Of a stretch of DNA of 64,000 bases, positions 1 to 8,393 are shown piece by piece (within the stretch, counting starts at the first letter, position 1; each line of letters opens with the position of its first letter). A model generated the notes under the pieces. That model was not told where the DNA came from, did not search any database, and worked only from the letters and a program-made list of their open reading frames with translations. Origin of the DNA: Wolbachia pipientis (GTDB lineage Bacteria; Pseudomonadota; Alphaproteobacteria; Rickettsiales; Anaplasmataceae). Position numbers and translations under genes: made by a program. The stretch covers positions 992,001-1,056,000 of the forward strand of contig CP095495.1 in assembly GCA_023052945.1 (NCBI GenBank), read 5' to 3'.

Positions 1-831
1 TGTAATCAATACAATTTCGTTGATATATGTCGTTACATACACATCCACTGATGCTATTTCCTTTGCGAGTGTTCGAAGAAATATGGTAAATCCGACAGCA
101 ACATTAACAGGTACAGATATTAAAATAGCAAGTATAAGAGCTCTCTTGTGGCGCTTTATAAGCTCTATTATTGGCAAATCAGGTAAATTTCTTTGTTTTC
201 GATTTTTTTCATATGCTGGAGTTTCTCCCAATGTGTATATACTATACGCGCTAATTAATCCTAAAATAGCTGAGAAAATAAATGGCAATCTCCAACCCCA
301 GATGCAAAAATCAGTAGTTTTTTTGCAGATAATTACTATCACCGCAGAAAGCAAGACACCAATGGAACGACCAAAGCCCATTATTCCAAAATACATCCCT
401 AAGTTTTCTTTCCTACTGGATAAATGCTCTATAAGATAAACAGAACTTCCTTGTTCACCACCAAGTGCAATTCCTTGTGTTATATGGATTGCAAGAAGCA
501 ATATAGTAGAAATTATACCTACTTGATTGTGACTTGGAATAAATGCAATAAGACTTGATGGTATCGATATTAGCAAGATAGTAATTATTAATGCTATCCT
601 CCTTCCGTACCTGTCACCAACGTGACCAAATATGAATGCACCAAGTGGCCTTACAATTGCGCCTAGCCCTACAATTCCAAATAATTGCAGTATGTTACTG
701 TAGACATCTTTTGCAAAACAAAACTCTCTGCTGATTATGTTAATCAAATCAATAAAGAGCATGTAGTCATACCATATTGTGATTCTGCAGAGTATGGTTG
801 ATATCAACACCCTTGTTTGCACTAAATTCAA
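1..831 (-). CDS. MFS transporter, proline/betaine-like (partial, runs off left edge)
   Basis: The minus strand is open from 831 to the window edge and reads as a major facilitator superfamily permease of the metabolite:H+ symporter (ProP/proline-betaine) type. Visible motifs are WYDYMLF near the N-terminus, the loop 2-3 signature GHVGDRYGRR, and GGEQGSSVYLIEHL in the TM5 region. The frame is closed upstream by a TAA. No in-frame ATG precedes WYDY, so the start is probably TTG (831) or GTG (822). The C-terminal half lies outside the window. Such permeases import osmolytes or small metabolites into intracellular bacteria; the substrate here is not known. Confidence 0.75.
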   Translation of the reverse strand, partial: MNLVQTRVLISTILCRITIWYDYMLFIDLINIISREFCFAKDVYSNILQLFGIVGLGAIVRPLGAFIFGHVGDRYGRRIALIITILLISIPSSLIAFIPSHNQVGIISTILLLAIHITQGIALGGEQGSSVYLIEHLSSRKENLGMYFGIMGFGRSIGVLLSAVIVIICKKTTDFCIWGWRLPFIFSAILGLISAYSIYTLGETPAYEKNRKQRNLPDLPIIELIKRHKRALILAILISVPVNVAVGFTIFLRTLAKEIASVDVYVTTYINEIVLIT

Positions 832-894
832 TTCGTAAATGTTTGCTTATTCTATTCTGGCTGCTTTTTGGGATTTTGCAACCTAAGATGTGGG

Positions 895-923
895 TTGACT
901 TTTTTATTATGGTATGTGATAAT
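895..923 (+). promoter_or_regulatory. Orphan sigma70-type promoter
   Basis: TTGACT (895-900), a 17-bp spacer, then GATAAT (918-923). The block resembles the promoter ahead of the ankyrin gene at 52354 (gggttgactttttt, then a similar AT-rich spacer and ATAATT). No ORF follows it on this strand, so it may be the remnant of a lost gene. Confidence 0.45.
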
Positions 924-1080
924 TGAGATTGTTAAAATTTAGGTATTCACTGACCGTTCTTGTTATAAACACCAGAATAATAAGCTACTGATATTCTCCA
1001 TCTTTTTTATCTTTAATCCATCATAGCTAGCGATGCAACAAAGCCATTCCAGTGTCCGCTACTCAAATGACATGGTGAGG

Positions 1081-1145
1081 CGTCATCCCGCGCGGAATAA
1101 TTAACCGTCATACCGCCGCGGCGCTAACAAGTAGCGGGATGACGA
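1081..1145. repeat. Palindromic repeat, CCGCGGCGG family
   Basis: CGTCATCCCG and CGGGATGACG arms enclose a core related to ATACCGCGGCGGTAT. The same family recurs at about 2162, 8360, 10330, 23625, 49600, 55585, 63445 and 63530. Confidence 0.75.
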
Positions 1146-1225
1146 TTGTCAGGGTGTCATTCTAGTAGTGTGACACTGGTTCCTTTATGATGGTGTCATC
1201 CCAGTGCCTTTGTTACTTCTCTTTG

Positions 1226-2014
1226 TTACTTGCTTTTCCCATTCTCATTTACTTCTTGTGCTTTCACTCCATCTACTTGAGTACTAGGTAATACTGCATA
1301 TGTAATACCACCAACTACGAGTGCAGATGTTACTGCTATACCAATCATTACTAACATCTCTAACCTAACTGTACGTTCAAGTGCAGTAAATGCTATCAGT
1401 CCAGCAGCAAGACCCATACCAACAGTAGCGGTGTACCGTGCTCCATTGCTTTGTTTTGGTTGCTCAGTTGTTTTGTTTTTAGCTTCTAATTCTTTATTTC
1501 TCCTCTCAGCTTCAGTCAATTTAGCTTCTAATTCTGTTTTTCCCGCGTTAGCTTGATTCAATTGAGTTTGTAATTGTTCCTTAAGGTTTGCAATTTCAGC
1601 ATTTAGTTGGTTTATTTTAGCTTCTAATTCTTTTATCTTATCCTCTTTAGCTTGTAACTGAGCAGCAACATCTTCATTGCCCAACGTAACCTCATTAAGA
1701 GAACTTGCACGTAAATCACCATCATTGGCAATCTGTGTTGTACCATTAATCCCTGTAGATATAGGATCTGATGGCGTGCTACTGCTTGTAAGATGGCAAT
1801 TACCTAACAACTTCTCCGTATTATCAGGACTGTCTTCTCTCGCATCAACGTAACCAGCTAAAGAATCTTGAATACCAGCTAAAGAACTTTGTAACGACTG
1901 CTCTGTTTCTGATTCAATAGAGTTTTTATTTATAGCTTCTACTTGATCAGATGTTGTATCAGTTGGTAAGGTTACTTTAGGTGAAGAATTTTGATTTTCA
2001 TTTGAATCTAACAT
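1226..2014 (-). CDS. Hypothetical coiled-coil protein with C-terminal membrane segments
   Basis: A 262-aa protein that I do not recognise as a named family. The N-terminal ~110 residues are Ser/Thr/Asn-rich and probably disordered. Residues ~120-185 form a heptad-rich coiled coil (repeated KxxELEAK patterns). Two hydrophobic segments follow near the C-terminus, and the tail is short and polar. This architecture, a soluble coil anchored by C-terminal membrane helices, recurs in candidate secreted proteins of Wolbachia. The ATG at 2014 is chosen over an in-frame TTG at 2026 because GAGG lies six bases upstream of it. Function is unknown. Confidence 0.75.
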   Translation of the reverse strand: MLDSNENQNSSPKVTLPTDTTSDQVEAINKNSIESETEQSLQSSLAGIQDSLAGYVDAREDSPDNTEKLLGNCHLTSSSTPSDPISTGINGTTQIANDGDLRASSLNEVTLGNEDVAAQLQAKEDKIKELEAKINQLNAEIANLKEQLQTQLNQANAGKTELEAKLTEAERRNKELEAKNKTTEQPKQSNGARYTATVGMGLAAGLIAFTALERTVRLEMLVMIGIAVTSALVVGGITYAVLPSTQVDGVKAQEVNENGKSK

Positions 2015-2045
2015 AGAGAACCTCAATATAAATAATATTTAAGGT

Positions 2046-2074
2046 AGTATGATGCCTTTAAAACTTAACGTCAA
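2046..2074 (-). promoter_or_regulatory. Probable promoter of the 1226-2014 gene
   Basis: On the minus strand TTGACG (2074-2069) is followed by a 17-bp spacer and CATACT (2051-2046), about 30 bp upstream of the ATG at 2014. Confidence 0.45.
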
Positions 2075-2161
2075 GTAATATTTTCCATAGTATGTTATAA
2101 ATTTTGGCATAGCCGTCTTTACTTAATTGTGCTATAGCTAAAGTAATTTAGGTTTACCGAC

Positions 2162-2216
2162 AATCGTCATCCCGCTGCTTGTTAGCAGGCTAAGAGATAC
2201 CGCGGCGGTATGACGT
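2162..2216. repeat. Palindromic repeat, CCGCGGCGG family
   Basis: AATCGTCATCCCGCTGC, then the core ATACCGCGGCGGTAT and TGACG, directly upstream of valS. It is a member of the same family as the repeat at 1081. Confidence 0.75.
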
Positions 2217-2249
2217 TGCTAGCTTGAAGTTTAAAATTGAGAAATATTT

Positions 2250-4787
2250 ATGTTAAAAGAAAAATACGGCTTTAAAGAAATTGAAGACAAATACAACATA
2301 TTATGGGAAGGCAGTAAAGTTTATAAGTGGAATGGTGAAAAGGATAACACTTTCACTATAGACACACCTCCACCAACAATATCGGGTAAATTGCATATCG
2401 GCCATATATTCAGCTATTGCCATACAGACTTTATTGCAAGGTTTCAGCGCATGCTGGGAAAAGATGTGTTTTATCCAATTGGGTTTGATGATAATGGGCT
2501 TCCCACTGAAAGATTGGTTGAGCAAACCTATAAAACCCGCGCAAAAGAAGTTGGCAGGGAAAAATTTATAGAGATGTGCCATGAGGTTATTGAAAAATCA
2601 AAGCAAGAATTCAAGGAACTATTTAAATCGGTCGGCATTAGTTATGACTGGGATTTGGAATATCACACGATCAGCAAGGAAACTGTGACGCTTTCACAGA
2701 TGTCGTTTATTGATCTATATAATAAGGGATATGCATATAGAAAGATGCAGCCTATCCTTTGGGACCCAGTTGATAAAACCGCAATTGCGCAAGCAGAAAT
2801 AGAAGATAAAGTTTTTGAGTCATCCTTGAACACGATAGTTTTCTCTACTCAAGAAAATAAGCAGATCAATATTGCGACCACGCGGCCTGAATTACTTCCC
2901 GCATGTGTTGCGGTTTTCTGCCACCCAGAGGATGCGCGCTACACTCATCTGATCGGAAAAACAGCGGTGGTGCCAATAACAAAGGAAAAAGTACTAATCA
3001 TTGCTGACGATAAGGTCAAAATAGATAAAGGCACTGGGCTTGTTATGTGCTGTACGTTTGGTGATGAACTCGACATATATTGGCAGCAAAAGCATAATCT
3101 ACCGATGAAAATTATCATCGATCAGGATGGGGGGATGAACCTTCATTCAGTACATGGTCAGAAGGAAGAAATATGGATTCCAGTGTCACGCACTGGGATG
3201 ACAAAGGAGGGTGGGTGTGATCAGAAAGAAGAATGGATCCCAGTGTCAGCTACTCGGATGACAGACGATATACTAAATGAAATAAATGGATTGAAAGTTA
3301 CAGCAGCAAGAAAGCGGATAATCGAAATCCTAACTCAAAGAGGACTTTTGATAGAAAGCACTAACATTTCTCATTCTGTCAAGTGTGCAGAAAGATCTGG
3401 TGCACCACTTGAGATATTACCTACTTATCAATGGTTTATCAAGACCTTAGAGCAAAAAGCTCAAGTATTAGATAAAGTAAAAGAATGCAATTGGCACCCA
3501 AGCAATATGCGTAAACGCATGGAAGTGTGGATAGAAGGGCTAAATTGGGACTGGTGCATCTCAAGACAGCGCTATTTTGGTGTGCCATTTCCAGCATGGT
3601 ATTCTAAACGTAAGGGAGAAGAAGGTAAAATTATTCTAGCTGAGATAAAGGCCCTACCTATAGATCCACTCAAAGATTTGCCAAAAGGGTATAGCAAAGA
3701 AGAGGTTATTCCAGATCAAGATGTAATGGATACCTGGGCCACAAGTTCAATTACTCCTCAACTAAGTGCACTGGCAGTAAATAGTGAGTTTAGCTTACCA
3801 AATCATCGCTATAATACGATATTTCCTGCAGATCTGCGCAGCCAGAGCCATGAGATAATAAGAACTTGGGCTTTTTATACTATTTTAAAGGCACATTATC
3901 ATGCAGATTCTTTACCTTGGAAAAACATTATGATCAGCGGTTGGTGTTTAGCCGATGATAAGAAAAAGATGAGTAAATCAAAAGGTAACATCATCACTCC
4001 TCATGTAATACTTGAAACTTATGGAGCTGATGTAGTACGCTATTGGGCAGCGAACTCAAGGCTGGGAGTTGATACAGTCTACTCTGAAAATATATTCAAA
4101 ATTGGCAAGCGCCTAGTTACAAAACTTTGGAACGCTAGCAAGTTTGTTTCCATGTTCATGGAAAAGCATCAAGTAATGAGCATAAATTCTGCTCACGAGA
4201 CAATGGATAAGTGGATATTGTCTAAGTTATACAAAGTTATAGAAAGAGCAACAAATAACCTATTACAGTTTGAATACTGTGAAGCTTTGGAGGCAGTAGA
4301 GGAGTTTTTCTGGAAGGATTTTTGTGATAATTATTTGGAACTAGTAAAGAAACGTGCGTACGAAAATGATTCAAGTGCGAAACAAAGTTTAGCATATGTG
4401 CTAAATACCATTTTGCGGTTATTTGCACCTTTTTTGCCTTACATTACAGAAGAGATATACCACCAGTTGTATAGTTATAATTCTGTACACAATCAAAGTA
4501 ATTGGCCGAGCAAAGAAGAGCTTATCTACGATAAATATTCAGAGGAAATGGGAGACAATTGCGTGCAGATATTAAACATTATCAGAAAGATAAAAGCAGA
4601 TAATAATGTATCAGTTAAGCATTTGATAAAGAAATTAGTGATAAAAGCGAGCGTACAAGAGGATAAGTTGGATCAATCTGCACAGGATGATTTGCAGGCA
4701 GTGTGCAGTGCGGAAACGATAGAGTGGATGCAGTCTGAGCTTGAAACTGAAGACGGGAAATACATAGTGAATATAGACTTATACTGA
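2250..4787 (+). CDS. valS: Valyl-tRNA synthetase
   Basis: Class Ia aminoacyl-tRNA synthetase that charges tRNA-Val in the cytoplasm. The HIGH motif is at residues 49-52 (within PPPTISGKLHIGH) and KMSKS is at 573-577. The editing (CP1) domain lies between them, with ATTRPELLPACVAV at its start, and the anticodon-binding domain follows. At 845 aa it has the compact archaeal/Rickettsiales form rather than the longer E. coli form. Residues ~298-335, inside the editing domain, are foreign: two tandem palindromic-repeat units read in frame as WIPVSRTGMT and WIPVSATRMT. The frame stays open, so the enzyme is probably functional with a surface-loop insertion. Confidence 0.97.
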   Translation: MLKEKYGFKEIEDKYNILWEGSKVYKWNGEKDNTFTIDTPPPTISGKLHIGHIFSYCHTDFIARFQRMLGKDVFYPIGFDDNGLPTERLVEQTYKTRAKEVGREKFIEMCHEVIEKSKQEFKELFKSVGISYDWDLEYHTISKETVTLSQMSFIDLYNKGYAYRKMQPILWDPVDKTAIAQAEIEDKVFESSLNTIVFSTQENKQINIATTRPELLPACVAVFCHPEDARYTHLIGKTAVVPITKEKVLIIADDKVKIDKGTGLVMCCTFGDELDIYWQQKHNLPMKIIIDQDGGMNLHSVHGQKEEIWIPVSRTGMTKEGGCDQKEEWIPVSATRMTDDILNEINGLKVTAARKRIIEILTQRGLLIESTNISHSVKCAERSGAPLEILPTYQWFIKTLEQKAQVLDKVKECNWHPSNMRKRMEVWIEGLNWDWCISRQRYFGVPFPAWYSKRKGEEGKIILAEIKALPIDPLKDLPKGYSKEEVIPDQDVMDTWATSSITPQLSALAVNSEFSLPNHRYNTIFPADLRSQSHEIIRTWAFYTILKAHYHADSLPWKNIMISGWCLADDKKKMSKSKGNIITPHVILETYGADVVRYWAANSRLGVDTVYSENIFKIGKRLVTKLWNASKFVSMFMEKHQVMSINSAHETMDKWILSKLYKVIERATNNLLQFEYCEALEAVEEFFWKDFCDNYLELVKKRAYENDSSAKQSLAYVLNTILRLFAPFLPYITEEIYHQLYSYNSVHNQSNWPSKEELIYDKYSEEMGDNCVQILNIIRKIKADNNVSVKHLIKKLVIKASVQEDKLDQSAQDDLQAVCSAETIEWMQSELETEDGKYIVNIDLY
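3150..3270 (+). repeat. Palindromic repeat inserted in frame in valS (two tandem units)
   Basis: Two related units, each of the form gatcagaa..ga(a)gaa..tggatcccagtgtcacgcactgggatgac, follow one another. The palindrome cagtg..cactg is the same as in the intergenic cccagtg-type repeats. The inserted length keeps the reading frame. Confidence 0.8.
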
Positions 4788-4846
4788 TTTTTATAGCTTT
4801 ATTTCCTTTGATATCCATGCTATTATAATCATTATTAGTTGTGAGG

Positions 4847-5815
4847 ATGAGGGATTTGTATAGTAAAACCAATGCACCATATCTTATAGCTGGTGCTTTT
4901 GCTACTTTGGCATTGCTTGCATCTGGGACACTTGCTGTTGCTCCTTATGTTACATTCTTATCTCCAATTGCAGCCTTTAATGTAGCTCTTCCTGTTGCCT
5001 TGAGTTTATCTATACTATCTACTTTGATACTTGCACTTTCATGCAAGATGATTAAGAAAATAGAGGTTGAGAAAAATAAATTTGCTGAAAAAGAGCAAGA
5101 GCTAGCTAATGTAAGACAACAATTAGAGAGTAAGGTACAAGAGTTAGAAAATAAAATAACTCTGGGAGAAGAAGCTAAAGAAGCTGCAAATGAACAAGTG
5201 AAAGTATTACAGAATCAATTGAATGAACTGGCTCAAGAGAAGCAGAATTTAGAAAGTGAAGTTGAAAGGCTAAACGAGAAAATAGGGTGGTTAGAGGACC
5301 AACAAGAAGAACTATATGATGAATCAGAAGGGAAAGGCGGAGATGAAAATAAAAATGAAGAGATAGAAAAAGAAATAGAACGTCTGAAGGCATACCACAA
5401 TATGACAAGTAAAAATGTTGATTTACATAAACAAAACGAAAAGCGTTCATCTGAAAATTCTAATATTGATAAAGCTCTTTTTGATAAATCTCTAAAAACG
5501 GAAGAGAAGCACAACGAACGTCTTAACAATGCAGAGGAACTGCTAAACACGCTGGGACAAGATTTATTACAAGGAAATGCAGTACAAGAAGCAGCTAATT
5601 CACTGGAAATGATAAAGGATCTAAGCAGTGAACATCCATCAGGATTTGAAGGAACAGATGAAAATACGTCTGCTAATAAACAATTCTCGAAACCAAAATC
5701 ACCTTATATATCCATTCCAATAAGACCGCCATATACAGAGCTGAATGACGCTTCATGTGATTCTGGATATTTTAGTGGATGCTTTACCTCGACCAATAGC
5801 TACCACACATTTTGA
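4847..5815 (+). CDS. Hypothetical membrane-anchored coiled-coil protein (paralogue 1)
   Basis: About 322 aa, no named family. Two hydrophobic helices near the N-terminus (residues ~12-65) are followed by the junction KMIKKIEVEKNKFAEKEQEL and a coiled coil to about residue 185. A polar, Ser/Asn-rich tail ends the protein. The N-terminal half is closely related to the next gene (shared IEVE(K/R)xKFAxKEQ, ENKITLG, LxQEKQNL), so the pair arose by tandem duplication. The start is uncertain: GTG 4841, ATG 4847 and TTG 4856 are all close to a GAGG. It lies 59 nt after valS. Function is unknown; a membrane-tethered structural or host-interaction role is only a guess. Confidence 0.7.
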   Translation: MRDLYSKTNAPYLIAGAFATLALLASGTLAVAPYVTFLSPIAAFNVALPVALSLSILSTLILALSCKMIKKIEVEKNKFAEKEQELANVRQQLESKVQELENKITLGEEAKEAANEQVKVLQNQLNELAQEKQNLESEVERLNEKIGWLEDQQEELYDESEGKGGDENKNEEIEKEIERLKAYHNMTSKNVDLHKQNEKRSSENSNIDKALFDKSLKTEEKHNERLNNAEELLNTLGQDLLQGNAVQEAANSLEMIKDLSSEHPSGFEGTDENTSANKQFSKPKSPYISIPIRPPYTELNDASCDSGYFSGCFTSTNSYHTF

Positions 5816-5979
5816 GTACAGTTGTACACTCGATACATAAGACCTTAGCCATTTTTAGCTAGCAGACTGAAAATGGGAAGTTTGTTGTAGGTGCAGCACT
5901 ATAATCCCTCCACAGATAAGAGAATTTTAATAAATATATACAAGACTGCTGAAGTTTTGTGCGTGGGGGGAGGGGAGTA

Positions 5980-7359
5980 ATGAGCAATTTGTTTAACAAA
6001 GCTAACACATTTTATTTTGTAGCTAGTTCCTTAGCTACTCTTACGTTACTTACATCTTTAGCGCTTACTGTAACTTCTAATGTGCCTCTTCCTCTAATTC
6101 TTGCTTTAGCTGCATTATCTGTTTTGGTGCTTGCACTTTCGTATAAAATAATTAGTAATAATAAAAAAATAGAGGTTGAGAGAAGTAAATTCGCTCAGAA
6201 AGAACAAAAGTTAGAAAATAAAATAACTCTAGGAAAGGAAGCTGAAAAAGCTGCAAACAAAGAAGTGGAAAAATTAAAACATGAATTAACTCAAGAAAAG
6301 CAAAATTTAGACAAGAGAGCAAAAAAATTGGCTCAGAAAGTAAATGAGTCAGAAGTTGAGAGAGAATCTCTTCTTGAAGAAAAAAAATCTTTAGAGAAAA
6401 GATTAGAAACAGCAAAGAATCGTACGTTTGAAATAGACAATGAATTGGGCAAAACAAAAGAGGAAATAGATAAGCTTGTTGCACGAGAAGAAGAATTACA
6501 TCTTAAAATCTTGCGTTTACGTGAACAGTTACAAGAAAAAGAAGAACGTATAACAGAATTGAAAGGGAAAATAGACAATAATCAACGCAAAGAATTAGAA
6601 AATAAAAAATTGAATGAGGAAGTAGAAAAATTACGTAAAGAAATAAGGGAGTTATACGAGAAAGAAGACAAATTTTATAAAGAAAGGGATATATTACGTA
6701 AGAAAGAAGACACACTTTGTAAAGAAAGAGATATACTATATGAGGAAGAAAAAAAGTTGCATACAAAATTAGATGACCTAAAATGTGAAATCAGAAAAAT
6801 CAATAAAGAAAAGGAAAATTTATCTCAAGAATTAAAAAAGAAATTTGAAGAGTTAGATGAAGCAAATGATTTAATTGAAAATCAGTCTTTTAAGTTAGAC
6901 GGAATAAGAAAAGATTGTAACAATGAGGTGAAAAGTTTAAAAAATTCACTTTTAGAGCGAGACAGTCAAATAGGACAACTTGAAGAAGATTTGTTGAGAA
7001 ATGCAGAAGAGAAAAAGGGTTATTTACTGGAAATGTTAGAACCTGTGGTAGACGAGGTAGAAAAATTAGTAAACGCTAATGAAGCGATCGGAGATCATAG
7101 TAGAAAAATAATATTACAGGAGACTCGAAAAATAAAGTTTATATTGAAGGAAATTATGCAATTCACGCCAGGTGAAGATTATAGATATGAATCACCATCA
7201 GAGAAAACATTTGATTTTTCACTGGAGGATCTTGGATATGTAAGTCGCTCATCCACTCCGATCAAATTGCCAGATTTACCATGGGCAGAACGTTGTAAAC
7301 GCAGTCAATTTCGGAATGTAGAACTTGACAATACAACAATTAGTCTTATTATAAAATAA
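5980..7359 (+). CDS. Hypothetical membrane-anchored coiled-coil protein (paralogue 2)
   Basis: 459 aa. Two N-terminal hydrophobic segments lead into a very long charged coiled coil (residues ~55-350) rich in Glu/Lys/Leu, then a ~100-residue tail without heptads. It is the longer sister of the preceding gene. ATG 5980 is preferred over GTG 5959 because the purine-rich AGGGGAG at 5971-5977 is well placed as a ribosome-binding site. The gene ends 13 nt before pyrF, so the two may be cotranscribed. Function is unknown. Confidence 0.75.
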   Translation: MSNLFNKANTFYFVASSLATLTLLTSLALTVTSNVPLPLILALAALSVLVLALSYKIISNNKKIEVERSKFAQKEQKLENKITLGKEAEKAANKEVEKLKHELTQEKQNLDKRAKKLAQKVNESEVERESLLEEKKSLEKRLETAKNRTFEIDNELGKTKEEIDKLVAREEELHLKILRLREQLQEKEERITELKGKIDNNQRKELENKKLNEEVEKLRKEIRELYEKEDKFYKERDILRKKEDTLCKERDILYEEEKKLHTKLDDLKCEIRKINKEKENLSQELKKKFEELDEANDLIENQSFKLDGIRKDCNNEVKSLKNSLLERDSQIGQLEEDLLRNAEEKKGYLLEMLEPVVDEVEKLVNANEAIGDHSRKIILQETRKIKFILKEIMQFTPGEDYRYESPSEKTFDFSLEDLGYVSRSSTPIKLPDLPWAERCKRSQFRNVELDNTTISLIIK

Positions 7360-7372
7360 ATCATGCAAGATA

Positions 7373-8044
7373 ATGAACCCAATAATATGCGCACTGGATA
7401 CACAAGACTTAAATAAGGCTATTTCTCTAGCTAATACTCTGCGTGGTAAAGTTGGCATGGTAAAGCTGGGATTAGAATTTTTTGCTGCTCATGGTCTCTC
7501 TGGAGTGCAAGAAGTTGCAAAATGCAATGTACCAATTTTTTTAGATCTGAAATTGCATGACATTCCAAACACTGTAGCTAAAACAGTTGAAGTAATAAAA
7601 GTTCTGAGCGTTGAAATGTTAACTCTGCACATCAGCGGTGGAACAAAAATGCTTGAAGAAGCGCTAAGTGTGGTGCAAGGCACAAAAATAAAGCTGATTG
7701 GAGTAACAATGCTAACTAGTATGAGCAATGAGGATTTAAACGAGCTTGGAATAGCAAGAGAGGTAAAATCACAGGTAATTTTGCTTGCAAAGCTTGCAAA
7801 AAAGATTGGGCTCTATGGAATAGTCTGTTCTGCACTAGAAGCTCAAGAAGTGCGCCGAGAATGCGGTGAAGACTTTAAAATTATTACTCCAGGAATTCGT
7901 ATAGATCCAGGTCATGACGACCAAAAAAGGACAGCAACACCAAGAGAAGCAATAAATTTAGGAGCTGATTATATCGTAATTGGTAGGCCCATTACAAAAA
8001 CTGCAGGTAGTGCAGAATTAATATTGAAATCCCTTACTAATTGA
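7373..8044 (+). CDS. pyrF: Orotidine 5'-phosphate decarboxylase
   Basis: Catalyses the last step of de novo UMP synthesis, OMP to UMP plus CO2. The 223-aa protein has the N-terminal strand ICALDT, the catalytic motif FLDLKLHDIPNTV (Asp-Lys-x-x-Asp charge network) near residue 58, VTMLTS in the middle, and the phosphate-binding end ITPGIR followed by GADYIVIGRPIT. Length and motifs match the short bacterial group I form. The start ATG is 13 nt after the preceding gene. Confidence 0.97.
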   Translation: MNPIICALDTQDLNKAISLANTLRGKVGMVKLGLEFFAAHGLSGVQEVAKCNVPIFLDLKLHDIPNTVAKTVEVIKVLSVEMLTLHISGGTKMLEEALSVVQGTKIKLIGVTMLTSMSNEDLNELGIAREVKSQVILLAKLAKKIGLYGIVCSALEAQEVRRECGEDFKIITPGIRIDPGHDDQKRTATPREAINLGADYIVIGRPITKTAGSAELILKSLTN

Positions 8045-8393
8045 AGCAGATAAAAAAAAGTGCTTGACACAAAAAAACGAACGTTATATAGTGTTGTTAT
8101 CTTTTGTTTTACCTCGCTTAATTTAATTACTGAATTAAGCTTACAGTACTAGGCGTGGTACAAAGTGCCAGGCTGTTTCTAGCTTTATATTCTCAACAAA
8201 TAAGTTTTCTTTGGTTTTTTTTCATGCTGAAGTGTAGTTGTTATTGTAACAACAGGGTTGTTGTCTTCAAATTACAACACAGTTGCCTGCAAAATTCAAA
8301 AGAAGTCTAATGCTATAGCTAAAGTGGCTTAGGTTTACCTACAATTTGAAAAACAACAAATTCGTCATTCCGCTACTCGTTAGCGGAATCTAT
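8045..8393. other. Intergenic stretch after pyrF
   Basis: 349 nt without a recognisable gene. It holds the promoter at 8064, a small hairpin, and at 8320-8393 one arm of a CCGCGGCGG-family palindromic repeat that is cut off by the left end of the IS5 copy at 8394. Confidence 0.55.
8064..8092 (+). promoter_or_regulatory. Near-consensus sigma70 promoter with no ORF downstream
   Basis: TTGACA (8064-8069), exactly 17 bp, then TATAGT (8087-8092). It is one of the best promoters in the window. The next 300 nt hold no ORF; they contain a perfect 8-bp hairpin GCTTAATT/AATTAAGC shortly downstream. It may drive a non-coding RNA or be the relic of a gene removed when the IS5 copy arrived. Confidence 0.6.

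Larger units (their letters stand above)
832..1225. other. Intergenic stretch with palindromic repeat
   Basis: No gene is seen in this 394-nt stretch. It holds a promoter-like sequence at 895-923 on the plus strand, a palindromic repeat at 1081-1145, and fragments of the second repeat family (cccagtg-type) just before 1226. Confidence 0.6.

Noticed and set aside
20..439. A 139-codon plus-strand ORF at the left edge.
   Set aside because: It is antisense to a clear MFS transporter frame on the minus strand with conserved family motifs.
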